DNA of 64,000 nucleotides from UBA961 sp049426725 (lineage in GTDB: Bacteria; Bacteroidota; Ignavibacteria; Kapaibacteriales; UBA961), in contig JBMSYN010000007.1 in NCBI GenBank assembly GCA_049426725.1, forward strand, positions 1 to 64,000, written 5' to 3'. Numbering within the stretch: the first letter of the stretch is position 1; the number at the start of each line of letters is the position of its first letter. Shown piece after piece: positions 1 to 8,914 of the stretch. The notes below the pieces were generated by a model. It was not told the origin of the DNA. It searched no databases and was given only the letters and a program-made list of their open reading frames with translations. The position numbers and the translations under genes were made by a program.

Positions 1-2040
1 TGTATTACCAACTGGAGTATTATTGATACTTGCTGCAGTTGTTGCACCAAGTGTTGTAGCTCCTGTTGAAGACAATGTTGTAAATGCACCTGTGCTTGGT
101 GTTGTATTTCCAACTGGAGTGCTATTGATACTTGTTGCAGTTGTTGCACCAAGTGCTGTAGCTCCTGTTGAAGACAATGTTGTAAATGCACCTGTGCTTG
201 GTGTTGTATTTCCAACTGGAGTGCTATTGATACTTGTTGCAGTTGTTGCACCAAGTGTTGTAGCTCCTGCTGTCAAAGCTTGAAGGCTTGTATTTCCTTG
301 GGTAACTGTCAACGCAGCACCTGTACCAGTTGAAGCAACTGTAACTGCTGAAGCGCTGCTTCCTGAGTTAACAGAAATACCATTCCCTGCAGAACCTGCA
401 GCCATTGATACAGCAATACCAGCTGTTGCATTATCAGCATTACCACGTGTTTTGCTAACAACAATACCTTCACCGCGTCCTGTTTGTGTAATTCTTACAC
501 CTGCATTGTTCTGCGTAGTAGGATTTGAAGGATTGCTGTTTACATCAATAGAATATCCAAATGCAGGGTTATTAACTGTAATTGCTGTTGCATTTGAATT
601 AAACAATGGATTGTTGCTAGTATTAACAGACAATGCAGATCCACTTGTAGAAACATGTGTAATCTGTGCAGTTGTAGCTGTATTTAGTCCTGTTGAGGTT
701 ACATTCAATGCTACGCCTGTATTGCTTTGCGCATTCAATGCGGTACCAGTACCTGAATTGCTTGCGGAAAGTGCAGTTCCTGAGCTTGAATTATTGAATT
801 GACCTGTTGTTCCTGTACCTTGATTTGTAAGGTTGAACATTGTACCTGTCAAATTTACTGTTTCATCGATTGGGAAATCGAGCGCATTGTTTGGTGACCA
901 CTGAAGTGAATTGCTAGCCAAATTGTAACGAAGAACATTACGATTTGAAGTAGGAGCATTCAACCAACCTTGTGTTCCGCCATCACCATTGTCTGCGCCT
1001 GTACCCATGAGCAAACGATTCAAACCAACACCACTTGTTGTATTTGCAGCTGCATTTGTTTCAGTTGCAAGTGTAGAAGGTGTGAGTTTTCTCCAGCTTA
1101 CTGATGAACCATCCCAATGCAATGACTGATGTACTGCAGTTGGAGCATTCAACCATTCTTGTGAATTTGAACCAGTAGCCATGAGTAATTCATTTGCATC
1201 TGCTGTTGTTGAACCTGTGTTGAGGTCAACAGGAGCGACTGTACCATCAGCAATCTTTGCTGTTGTGACTGCACCATCTGCAATGTCAACTGTTGCAATA
1301 CCACCATCAAGAATTGTTCTTGAGGAAACTGCACCGGTTGCCAATTTTTGCTCGATAACTTGAACATCACCAATGTGAACTGTCTTCACAGCACCAACTG
1401 CAATCTTAGGATTTGGATAAAATGCTGTCAAATCTCCACCTGCAGGGCCTGTAGGAGGAAATGTCAAGTTTGCTGAAAAATGTCTTTGTTCGATTGAACC
1501 ATCAGCGATCTCTGCTGCACCTACCGCACCTGCTTTGATTTCAGGATTTGGATATGTGCCTGCAAGGTCACCACCTGCAGGACCGGAAGGAGCTGCAGTA
1601 CCTGCTGTTGTTGCGAAAGTTGCATTTGCTGCATTCGCTGCATTCGCTGCATTGTATGCATAATCTGATGCAAATGCATAACCTGTTGTTGTCATTTTCA
1701 TGCGTGGCATTTCAGGATTGTTTCCAACCTGAACTGCTGCCCAATAACCAGCTTTGAAATCTACTGCTGGAGGAAGTGAATTATTTGAACCAAGTACGAT
1801 TGAGAATGCACCATCGGATGTAACCGCTAATGCATTTTCAGTGTAGAGCGCTGCTCCACCTGCTGCTTGTTCATAAACGTGAACACGAATATCGTAAGAT
1901 CCATCTGCTACAGGCTTATTATTTGCATCAAGCAAAACACCTTGAAACGTGATGAAACGTGGGACTTGCGCCTCAACATTGCTAATCGGCAAAGCCAATG
2001 CACTGGTTGCTGCCAAGCCAACAAGAAAACCTTTTCTCAT
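1..2040 (-). CDS. Exported repeat-rich tail-fibre-like surface protein (C-terminus beyond window)
   Basis: The reading frame starts at ATG 2040 (GGAG about 10 nt upstream) and stays open for 680 codons to the left edge, so the gene is partial. A signal peptide (MRKGFLVGLAATSALALP...) is followed by a region of about 110 residues that resembles the N-terminal domain common in Bacteroidota surface proteins ('FQGVLLDANNKPVADGSYDIRV'-like wording, shortened here). Next come Ala/Asn-rich linkers, two 'GPAGGDL..YPNP' motifs, a set of 'I.DG.V/ATV.IADG' strands, and many Thr/Ser/Asn-rich beta repeats. The part nearest the edge carries 34-residue repeats with the motif NTTPSTGAFTTL, as seen in phage tail-fibre-like proteins. 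It is probably a fibrous cell-surface or secreted protein. Whether it ends in a T9SS sorting domain cannot be seen. The next gene upstream encodes a T9SS cargo protein 53 bp away on the same strand. Function unknown. Confidence 0.8.
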   Translation of the reverse strand, partial: MRKGFLVGLAATSALALPISNVEAQVPRFITFQGVLLDANNKPVADGSYDIRVHVYEQAAGGAALYTENALAVTSDGAFSIVLGSNNSLPPAVDFKAGYWAAVQVGNNPEMPRMKMTTTGYAFASDYAYNAANAANAANATFATTAGTAAPSGPAGGDLAGTYPNPEIKAGAVGAAEIADGSIEQRHFSANLTFPPTGPAGGDLTAFYPNPKIAVGAVKTVHIGDVQVIEQKLATGAVSSRTILDGGIATVDIADGAVTTAKIADGTVAPVDLNTGSTTADANELLMATGSNSQEWLNAPTAVHQSLHWDGSSVSWRKLTPSTLATETNAAANTTSGVGLNRLLMGTGADNGDGGTQGWLNAPTSNRNVLRYNLASNSLQWSPNNALDFPIDETVNLTGTMFNLTNQGTGTTGQFNNSSSGTALSASNSGTGTALNAQSNTGVALNVTSTGLNTATTAQITHVSTSGSALSVNTSNNPLFNSNATAITVNNPAFGYSIDVNSNPSNPTTQNNAGVRITQTGRGEGIVVSKTRGNADNATAGIAVSMAAGSAGNGISVNSGSSASAVTVASTGTGAALTVTQGNTSLQALTAGATTLGATTATSINSTPVGNTTPSTGAFTTLSSTGATALGATTATSINSTPVGNTTPSTGAFTTLSSTGATTLGATTAASINNTPVGNT
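9..269 (-). repeat. 102-bp tandem repeat (34 residues per unit) inside the tail-fibre-like gene
   Basis: Units at 9-110 and 111-212 differ at only four bases by eye. A third unit from 213 matches as far as about 269 and then diverges. The array probably continues past the left edge. Each unit encodes one copy of a Thr-rich beta repeat containing SINSTPVGNTTPSTGAF. The unit length is a multiple of three, so copy-number change would keep the frame. Confidence 0.92.
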
Positions 2041-2093
2041 GCTGATAACTCCGAAAAGAAATAAAAATTATACTATACTTTAACTTTCAAAAA

Positions 2094-2666
2094 TTACTTT
2101 ACAAGCATCATTGGTACGCGAGCTTTAAGCACTTCACCATTTACGGTCAAGGACATCTCACATACATAATTACCTGCACTTACATCTGCACCTGAATCAT
2201 CCTTTGCATCCCATTGAATGGAATGATTGCCAGACTCAGCATACTCATTATTAACTAACATTCTGACTTCACGACCAACCATGTCAACAACACGCATTGA
2301 CAATACTGCACTTTGAGGTACTACATAATTGATGGTTGTCATCATCGAAAATGGATTCGGATAATTCGAAATAATGTTCATTCCTGAAACTGATGGGGTA
2401 TTATCATCAACACCAGTTGCACCTTGCGTTATTGGACCCCAAAAACCTACATATAGTTTGTTTCCGCCCTGAGCGAATTGTCCGGCCGCATATTGACCTA
2501 TTGTACCATGCATTTTCATGCCATTGCCTACTTCAGCTGACATCATTCCACCACCTGCAATCACCCAATTACTTACAGTGTAAGTCTGAGCATTGAGGCT
2601 TTGGGAAGAGAAGCCTAATCCTGCAAGGATCAAAAACACAAGCATAATGCCTAAACGTGTTTTCAT
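2094..2666 (-). CDS. Small secreted protein with T9SS type A sorting domain
   Basis: 190 residues. A Sec signal peptide covers about residues 1-26 (MKTRLGIMLVFLILAGLGF...LNAQ). A short region of about 65 residues follows (VIAGGGMMSAEVGNGMKMHGTIGQ...), of a kind often seen in short Bacteroidota surface proteins. From about residue 98 to the end there is a T9SS C-terminal domain: SNYPNPF, then TTINYVVP, VVDMVGREVRML, HSIQWDA and SAGNYVCEM. Nearly half of the protein is sorting signal, so the mature passenger is very small. The start is ATG 2666 with a GGAG ribosome site. It lies directly upstream of the repeat protein on the same strand and may be co-transcribed with it. The sorting domain call is firm; the role of the passenger is unknown. 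Confidence 0.85.
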   Translation of the reverse strand: MKTRLGIMLVFLILAGLGFSSQSLNAQTYTVSNWVIAGGGMMSAEVGNGMKMHGTIGQYAAGQFAQGGNKLYVGFWGPITQGATGVDDNTPSVSGMNIISNYPNPFSMMTTINYVVPQSAVLSMRVVDMVGREVRMLVNNEYAESGNHSIQWDAKDDSGADVSAGNYVCEMSLTVNGEVLKARVPMMLVK

Positions 2667-3236
2667 GTGAACTCCAAATAAATTGATCGTAAAACTATGT
2701 ATTTCAATTACTTAGCGATTTTGAGATATATTGATTCCTGAGAACCTGGAACAATATATCGATACAATAACAGCAAAAACCGTTCCAAAGTGTAATATCC
2801 TTGGATTGTTTTTTCTGACAACATCAAAATTTATCATACAATTTGTTGATTTACTTTCAACCACCTCTGTGAAGGATATCAAGAACGAAGGCTGACGACC
2901 TCAAATTCCGATAACTCGCAAAGGTTATCAACATATTGCAACCTATTGATTAGTAAGGATTTGCACAAATTAGACGCTTATACTCAAGGTATAATAGGCT
3001 ATTATGCACACTCTTACCATCGTGCCAAAATACAAATTTAATTACAAGACACAAAAGAAAGTTGAGATAAAAATATTATCAACAACAATCAGGATGCATC
3101 ATCCAGAGGAAATTTATTACACACATTTGGCATTGCATTGTCAGAAAATCAACAATGTGTGTAAACTTTTCCACAGTCTTGTCATACTATGTATGGTGTT
3201 TAGGCAATTCAAGAGACACACATATCGTGCCAAAAC
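2667..3236. other. 570-bp intergenic region upstream of the T9SS cargo gene
   Basis: No convincing gene is present. An ATG-started plus-strand frame at 3004-3279 has no ribosome site and no recognisable composition. The region must hold the promoter for the minus-strand gene starting at 2666. It contains a strong inverted repeat (2725-2760), two TTATCAACA motifs and one TTTTCCACA motif (near 3171) that resemble DnaA boxes. No tRNA or riboswitch was recognised. Confidence 0.6.
2725..2760. promoter_or_regulatory. Inverted repeat, candidate operator or leader hairpin
   Basis: GATATATTG at 2725-2733 is mirrored by CAATATATC at 2752-2760. The pairing extends inward through TTCC/GGAA with one unpaired A, giving arms of about 13 bp around a loop of about 9 nt. 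It sits about 60-95 bp upstream of the start at 2666. There is no U-tract, so a terminator is unlikely. It could bind a dimeric regulator or fold in the 5' leader. Confidence 0.5.
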
Positions 3237-6077
3237 CTATTTTTTTACCCTTTTCTTTTCAGAAATTGGCTGTATATAGCCACTTTTTATGCAAAGTTCT
3301 CTGATTTCAGGGTCTTTTGTGCCCTTATGCATTAGAATTATGGTCTCTTTTGCTCTATCTGATGTATTTCCATGCTTGATGATCTCTTGAAGCATGAGCT
3401 TTTGCCTACTTCCTGATGATAATCTCATGATTTCAACCATATCCCTTGCTTTGACGGATGAATCAGCGTGAATCAAGAGTTCGTTGAGGAGATTTTTCAC
3501 TTTCTCGGGGTTTTGCCCCAGAAATATGGTTTTCAGTAAAGGCAATGTCACTTTTTTGGATGATTCCATTCCTTTTATGGCATTATTTCGAACAATTTGC
3601 AATTCTTCGAAGAATGCGCTTTGAAGCAAGTCAATGGCATTTTCCGGCATTAATCTTCCAATTGCATAAGCTGCTGCACCCCGGACCATGAATTGTTCAT
3701 CTTGGAGACGATGGGAAAGCAATTTGATCGCAGTATCAGGCAATACTTCGAATTCGCCCAATTGCCTTGCGGCTATGGATCGCAAACGCCATTGTTCATG
3801 CTCAAGTAGGTTCAGCAATGGGCCAATTGCTTTTTGAATGCGTAGTTTTCCGCATTGAGTCATGGCAAAAGCCGAGACTTCCAGACTGTCATCCTCACAT
3901 GCACTCAGTAATGCTTGTTCCACCTCTTGTGGGTATGTGGTATGCAAAGCGGGAATTATGTGCTCCAAGGCGAGTCTTTCACGAGGCATGATTGTGCCAA
4001 AATGGGCTTCGCAATAGTGCAATGCCTCCAAACCCAAAGCTATGATGTCTTTTCTTGCTTGGTCAACTCCGGATTGAAAACGCAAAGGTGCTGCGGATGC
4101 ACGAATGAATAGTGAATCCATTCCAGACCAAGCTTTCCCAAAGTCCCTTTCCACGATTGATGTTTTCTCAATGATTGGTTTATCTGATTCTTTCTTGGGA
4201 AGATTGAATTCTCCATCCATGAATAATCCATAAGTGGATTGCTTCGTGATGAGATTATTCTTTTGTGTATGAGTGTGATAGTCGATTCCACCGGCATCTG
4301 CAAAAATTCCAATCATGCCATAATTTCTTCTGAAATCAGAATAACCCATCGTATTTGACTGATTCATGGCGATATATGCATCATTACCGCGAAGATCGGT
4401 GAACAATGAAATGGCATTGGCATTTCCGGCACCGAGTGAAAGACTTTCAACGGTATAGGTATCATTGCCATATTCATCGAGCAGATAACCAACTGCTATG
4501 TCATGACCACATCCTTGCGAAACTCCATGGGAAAGATAATTGTCATCACCATCAGCATCCCAAAGCAAACCTTGTGCAAGATGCACACCTGAACCTTGTG
4601 CATATTGATATGCTTTGTATATGTCGGATCCTTGGAGATCTAGCAAACCTCCAAAGCCAAACCAATAACCGGTGCCCTGTCCGTAAATGTCGGACATATA
4701 AGCATCATTGCCTGCATGATCCATCAGCAATGCATATCCGCCTGAAGCAATGGGACGATAGCCAAGTGCCGCTCCCTGCGCGAATGATTCGAAATGATCA
4801 TCATAGCGTAATACATCTTTGAAAGGACCCGAACAGATATAGGTATCATTTCCTTGATGATCGGATAGAATGCCGACACCTCTTGTACTTGCAAAAGCTT
4901 GTCCATGCGCATGAATGGAATACTTGTCATTGCCGGATTCATCGTGCATAATTCCAATGCCAAAAAATCCTGCTCCCTGTGTATTCGTTTTCGATGAATA
5001 AATGTCAGCACCGGATTTGTCATGCACATAACCAACTCCAAATATTCCTGTCCCCAATGAAACATCTCCGGCAGAATACATATCATTGCCTTCCAAGTCA
5101 TGCAATATTCCAATGCCAAAATATCCTGAACCCAATGTGAAATCTCCACCACGATATTGATCATCACCAGAAAAATCAATGATGCATTGCACAGGATGTT
5201 GCAGTGCTTGTTGTTTGCCACCTTTGATTGCATAGACATCATTTCCGGCTGGATCTAGAATCAACAGAAAATTTCCTTCATACACATCATTTCCACTTGA
5301 TCCAATTGCGATGGTCCCATAGGGAGTGTTCAAACGCAATGGCTTGAGGTCTTTCACATAGTCTTCTCGAAGTTTTTCAGCGATGGAAAAGAGCTTGGGA
5401 TAAGATGCAATAAGAGAAAGTCCATGCGTAATAATGTCTTTTGGAGGATCAGCACGAGAAAAGAATTTTTTTGCCAAATCCATGCCTTCGATTTCTGATT
5501 GCTTTAATGCATATAAAGACAATGTTTCGGATTCTTGTGAAAGCAAGAGCAATGAATCAGCTTGTTGTATGAGGAGTGTGTCTTTCAGCAATCGCAAGCG
5601 CGATTTCTCAGTTTGTTGAATCACATAGAGTATTGGTCCAAGATATTGTCTGAGCAATACAGCTGTTGTGAGATTGGTGATACGATCAAGTGGATGCCCG
5701 ATGAGTTTATCAATTTCTCCGGCAGTAAGTTCATCATGAAGATAACTCTGCGTATATGAACCAAGATGTCCATCCTGCATTATTTGTGTAAACCATGTTT
5801 CACTGCTATCATGAATCAATGCTTGTACACCTTGCACATGTTTCATTGCAATGTCACCCATGAGCATTGGATATTCAAAGAGTGAAATCTGCAAAGGAGA
5901 ACGATGTTTATCCGGCTTGATGATATCATGTGGCATCGCAAGATCGATATGTTTCATGCCGAGCATGGTCAATGATGAGTCAAGGACATTGATTGCTGTC
6001 GATGGAAAACCTTGACCAAACAATTGACAAGTCATGCACATGCATGCCAGCATGGTGATGATTCTGAATGTATGCAT
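3237..6077 (-). CDS. Exported 'GND-x-Y' repeat solenoid protein with HEAT-like C-terminus
   Basis: Start chosen at ATG 6077, giving 946 residues, because a signal peptide begins there (MHTFRIITMLACMCMTCQLFGQ) and the upstream gene stops at 6082. A longer frame to 6137 would overlap that gene. Residues about 30-260 are helical and unrecognised. Residues about 260-600 hold some 13 tandem units with the pattern L-x-D-x-x-G-N-D-x-Y followed by QG-x-G and GxGI/GxGG, such as GNDMYSA, GNDKYSI and GNDTYTV. These recall Ca-binding RTX nonapeptide loops but are spaced about 30-36 residues apart. Residues about 700-946 contain HEAT-like helical pairs (RLRSIAARQLGEF, MVRGAAAYAIGRL). No T9SS sorting domain is seen; the C-terminus is Lys-rich. 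It is probably periplasmic or surface-exposed. Function unknown. Confidence 0.75.
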   Translation of the reverse strand: MHTFRIITMLACMCMTCQLFGQGFPSTAINVLDSSLTMLGMKHIDLAMPHDIIKPDKHRSPLQISLFEYPMLMGDIAMKHVQGVQALIHDSSETWFTQIMQDGHLGSYTQSYLHDELTAGEIDKLIGHPLDRITNLTTAVLLRQYLGPILYVIQQTEKSRLRLLKDTLLIQQADSLLLLSQESETLSLYALKQSEIEGMDLAKKFFSRADPPKDIITHGLSLIASYPKLFSIAEKLREDYVKDLKPLRLNTPYGTIAIGSSGNDVYEGNFLLILDPAGNDVYAIKGGKQQALQHPVQCIIDFSGDDQYRGGDFTLGSGYFGIGILHDLEGNDMYSAGDVSLGTGIFGVGYVHDKSGADIYSSKTNTQGAGFFGIGIMHDESGNDKYSIHAHGQAFASTRGVGILSDHQGNDTYICSGPFKDVLRYDDHFESFAQGAALGYRPIASGGYALLMDHAGNDAYMSDIYGQGTGYWFGFGGLLDLQGSDIYKAYQYAQGSGVHLAQGLLWDADGDDNYLSHGVSQGCGHDIAVGYLLDEYGNDTYTVESLSLGAGNANAISLFTDLRGNDAYIAMNQSNTMGYSDFRRNYGMIGIFADAGGIDYHTHTQKNNLITKQSTYGLFMDGEFNLPKKESDKPIIEKTSIVERDFGKAWSGMDSLFIRASAAPLRFQSGVDQARKDIIALGLEALHYCEAHFGTIMPRERLALEHIIPALHTTYPQEVEQALLSACEDDSLEVSAFAMTQCGKLRIQKAIGPLLNLLEHEQWRLRSIAARQLGEFEVLPDTAIKLLSHRLQDEQFMVRGAAAYAIGRLMPENAIDLLQSAFFEELQIVRNNAIKGMESSKKVTLPLLKTIFLGQNPEKVKNLLNELLIHADSSVKARDMVEIMRLSSGSRQKLMLQEIIKHGNTSDRAKETIILMHKGTKDPEIRELCIKSGYIQPISEKKRVKK

Positions 6078-6081
6078 AGAA

Positions 6082-6429
6082 TTATTCTTTTGAAGCGAGG
6101 TTTGATAATTGTTCGGAAGACAATGCATGAACTTCACATAATGCCCTCAATCCTTGCCAAGTGTAAATTCCTGTTGCATGTCCATCAGCCCATGTGGCTT
6201 GAATGCCATAATTTCCAACAGGAGTGAGCTCTTTGAGTTCATTCATGCCCGGTTTGAACATTTTCATTCCGAATGATATTTTTTGTCCCATGATTTCTTC
6301 TCCTTGGCAAGCGGCACATGGACATTGATCGCGCATTGTTTCAAGAAGAATGGTGGATGTAAATCCATCATTCCATTCAATGTGCAAAAGATATGGTTTG
6401 GGACGATGTATTTTTGTTGGAAATGACAT
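6082..6429 (-). CDS. DUF971 family protein
   Basis: 115 residues when started at ATG 6429 (MSFPTKIHRPKPY...). A longer frame from 6495 would overlap the 3' end of the next upstream gene and lacks family similarity at its N-terminus. The body matches the DUF971 pattern: LLHIEWNDGFTSTI, a CPCAACQGE cysteine cluster near residue 40, then a NYGIQATWADGHATGIYTW stretch. Related proteins are small and occur alone or next to iron-sulfur cluster assembly or Mrp genes; the four-residue-spaced cysteines suggest metal or cluster handling, but this is not proven. It lies 4 bp upstream of the solenoid gene and 10 bp downstream of the glycosyltransferase, so the three are probably one transcript. Confidence 0.75.
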   Translation of the reverse strand: MSFPTKIHRPKPYLLHIEWNDGFTSTILLETMRDQCPCAACQGEEIMGQKISFGMKMFKPGMNELKELTPVGNYGIQATWADGHATGIYTWQGLRALCEVHALSSEQLSNLASKE

Positions 6430-6439
6430 GGAAGAGAAG

Positions 6440-7714
6440 TTACATGTGAAGAAATACCATGACGAATTCAATACTCCAAAGAAGCGCAAGCGCAATCGGA
6501 AGAACTTTCATGGGTCCGATAAAATTCCCGTTTCGCTCATATCCGGATACTGCAGCTATCAACATGAATGGTATCATTGGTTCATGATATCTCGCGCTGC
6601 CGAAAAATATCATGCAGGGGAGAATCATGCAGAAAAGAATCACAAAGATATGAGATTGCTGATGTATTGACCGAAAGATCGAAACATATGACATGCCAAA
6701 AAACATCAAGATGAATCCCGGTATGAGTAAAACTATTGTCCAAGCGGGAAGTTGCATGAGTCTATCTCGATATGACATTGCATCCGTTTGAAACAACTGC
6801 AAAGGCAGATATGCATCAGAGGAAAAGAGATAAGCAATTTTCTTTGGTATCATGATAAGTGATTGCAATGGGTTTTCGGTGACATAAGCAATGGCTTTTG
6901 AAATGCCCAATGCATTTGCTTGCATTTCCGGAAGTGAATCGAAAACATTCATGTCGGGCATGACTTTGTATGATCCATTTGCATGAGCATTGTTGCCGAT
7001 ATATAGATTGATTCCCGTATTTGATGCAATCACGGGAGAGCCCATTATGTTTGCATTGCGAATCACCCACGGCATCAAGGTGAGCAATGTGCATGTGAGA
7101 TAGATTCCAATTTGTGCGAATGATCTCGACTTGGATAACAAATCATGTATCACTATGCCGATGACACAAAACACCATGACAGGTCTTGCCAATATTGCAA
7201 TGCCCCAAAGCAATCCTTCCAAACCACGAGCAAGATGTGAGTGATATGTGAATCGTATGTTGATGCTAAGCATCATTGCGCATATTGCAAGCGGTTCCGA
7301 CATCAATGTCATTGACTGCAACCAGGTCATCGGAAGAAGCAGATATATTCCCGATGCAAACAATGATTTCTTTTTTGAGACACCACATTCAACGAGAATG
7401 AGTCCTATGCAATATGCAGTTATGGAAACAAGTAGGGATTGCAGAATAAATCCCGAAATGATATGCGGTGAAATCATGTATGCAATTGATAGTGCAGCGG
7501 GAAATCCAATAGGACGATATGCAGTTGGTATTCCATTCACGGTATAGTCATGAGTTTCTGCAAGTCGCAATGCATGCTCATGATAATCCAGCGCATCGGA
7601 TTGAGGGGGAATCGAACAGATACCTGCAATCAATGCATGAAAGATACACCCCATGATGCACATCAGGAGTAATCTTCGATTGAAATCGTGAATATGTGTA
7701 TTAGAATCTGGCAT
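6440..7714 (-). CDS. GT39/ArnT-like integral membrane glycosyltransferase
   Basis: 424 residues with about 10-12 hydrophobic segments. After the first membrane segment there is a periplasmic loop with the acidic motif SDALDYHEHALRLAE and then YRPIGFPAALS, the arrangement found in the PMT_2/GT39 superfamily, which moves a sugar from a polyprenyl-phosphate carrier to a lipid or protein acceptor on the outer face of the inner membrane. The acceptor is unknown. A polyprenol-phosphate-mannose-synthase-like enzyme is encoded at 59196-59921 and could supply the donor, though it is 52 kb away. The ATG at 7714 has no Shine-Dalgarno sequence; it lies just after a strong hairpin that follows porV. Confidence 0.7.
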   Translation of the reverse strand: MPDSNTHIHDFNRRLLLMCIMGCIFHALIAGICSIPPQSDALDYHEHALRLAETHDYTVNGIPTAYRPIGFPAALSIAYMISPHIISGFILQSLLVSITAYCIGLILVECGVSKKKSLFASGIYLLLPMTWLQSMTLMSEPLAICAMMLSINIRFTYHSHLARGLEGLLWGIAILARPVMVFCVIGIVIHDLLSKSRSFAQIGIYLTCTLLTLMPWVIRNANIMGSPVIASNTGINLYIGNNAHANGSYKVMPDMNVFDSLPEMQANALGISKAIAYVTENPLQSLIMIPKKIAYLFSSDAYLPLQLFQTDAMSYRDRLMQLPAWTIVLLIPGFILMFFGMSYVSIFRSIHQQSHIFVILFCMILPCMIFFGSARYHEPMIPFMLIAAVSGYERNGNFIGPMKVLPIALALLWSIEFVMVFLHM

Positions 7715-7722
7715 GAATGAGA

Positions 7723-7754
7723 AACAGGGAAATACCGCGAGGCATTTCCCTGTT
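7723..7754 (-). terminator. Strong hairpin after porV
   Basis: AACAGGGAAAT (7723-7733) pairs perfectly with ATTTCCCTGTT (7744-7754). An inner CC-GCGA-GG tetraloop stem extends it. Read on the minus strand it follows the porV stop codon by about 20 nt. The U-run after it is short (TTTCTC), so termination may be partial and transcription may continue into the glycosyltransferase gene. Confidence 0.65.
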
Positions 7755-7776
7755 CATGATTAGTATGATGACTTGG

Positions 7777-8859
7777 TTAAATACTTCCAATCAGCGAGAA
7801 TCGCATTGTATTTCCGAGCGGATGATTTTCTTCAACAGGTATCACGAAACTGAAATCCAAATTGAAAACATCATATCGAATACCTGTTCCAACAGTAAAG
7901 AATCTTCTATTTCCGATGGAAGCTGGTTCGGAGAAATATCCGCCGCGAAGTGCGACTACTTTTTCATACCAATATTCTACACCGAAAGAAGTTTCGATGC
8001 CACCTCTTTCCCAGGCGGTGACGAATGATTTTGGTATTGGGTCATTGACAATGCTATCACGACGCACGAGCAATTTTGCCATGTCGAAAGCAAATGTCAA
8101 TTTATTGAAATCATCTTCCAGAACAGTGAGGCCTATTCCAATGCGCAATGTTGTTGGAAGTGGATCGGACACATTGATATATGTGACTTTGGGACCGATA
8201 TTTGCGAGATTGAATCCCAGACCTAATCTATCTCCGAGGTCCAAACCGAAGAGATCCAAATTTTCGGGACGCCAGAGCATACCCAAATCAAAAGCCAAGC
8301 TTCGACCAATTCCATCACCGGTTCCGCTTCCTTGGACATTCACCGGTGCACCCAAATTTGATTCAATATATTTCAATTGAAAACCGGCGCCGATGTCATC
8401 GGCAATACGTGTACCATAGCCGACTCCAAAAGCATATTCAAATGAGCGAAAAGTATTGAGCACTTTGCCGCTGAAATCCGTTCTTTTGAATTCGCCCAAA
8501 TTCATGAGCATGAAATTTGCATTGATTGTTCCTTCTAGCGAAGGAACATATTGACTATAAGCAGCATGCGCATAGAATAAATCCGCATTGAATTGCGGTA
8601 GCCATTTTGCATAAGCCAATGCAACTTTTTTATCATTGGATTTTGTAGTTTCAGGAACTTGAAATCCAAGTCCTCCGACATTCCAATGTGTAGCATAAAT
8701 ATTATCTGCCAATCCTGTCCCCACTTCCCCCATGCCATTTGCCCGTGAATCGGGCGAAATTGTGATGAATGGTACGGCTGCTTGACCAAGCATTTGCGCC
8801 ACACCGCTCATCATCACCAATGCAATCATCATGCATGTTCTTGCTACATTGTTTTTCAT
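7777..8859 (-). CDS. porV: T9SS outer-membrane shuttle protein PorV
   Basis: 360 residues with a signal peptide (cleavage near LGQ-AAVP). The mature protein begins with the PorV signature PFITISPDSRANGMGEVGTG, followed by a 14-stranded FadL-like beta-barrel pattern and a terminal aromatic/hydrophobic strand (NTMRFSLIGSI). In the T9SS, PorV collects folded cargo from the translocon by its C-terminal domain and delivers it to the PorU sortase at the outer membrane. It lies 55 bp downstream of porU in the same orientation, the arrangement also seen in Bacteroidota. PorQ is a related family, but the N-terminal motif and the porU neighbour favour PorV. Confidence 0.9.
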   Translation of the reverse strand: MKNNVARTCMMIALVMMSGVAQMLGQAAVPFITISPDSRANGMGEVGTGLADNIYATHWNVGGLGFQVPETTKSNDKKVALAYAKWLPQFNADLFYAHAAYSQYVPSLEGTINANFMLMNLGEFKRTDFSGKVLNTFRSFEYAFGVGYGTRIADDIGAGFQLKYIESNLGAPVNVQGSGTGDGIGRSLAFDLGMLWRPENLDLFGLDLGDRLGLGFNLANIGPKVTYINVSDPLPTTLRIGIGLTVLEDDFNKLTFAFDMAKLLVRRDSIVNDPIPKSFVTAWERGGIETSFGVEYWYEKVVALRGGYFSEPASIGNRRFFTVGTGIRYDVFNLDFSFVIPVEENHPLGNTMRFSLIGSI

Positions 8860-8914
8860 AAATAATCCATTCTATCAGTGATACTGTGTGTTTTTTTATA
8901 GTAAGGTTGGCATT

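Noticed and set aside
452..802. Plus-strand frames inside 1-2040
   Set aside because: They are shadows of the low-complexity repeat gene on the minus strand, which has a signal peptide and a ribosome site.
3004..3279. 91-codon plus-strand frame after a TATAAT-like sequence
   Set aside because: The TTGCAC and TATAAT elements are 23 bp apart, there is no ribosome site, the peptide is not like any family, and the end overlaps the solenoid gene.
7717..8380. Plus-strand frames across porV
   Set aside because: They lie antisense to a confident PorV coding region and show no family motifs.
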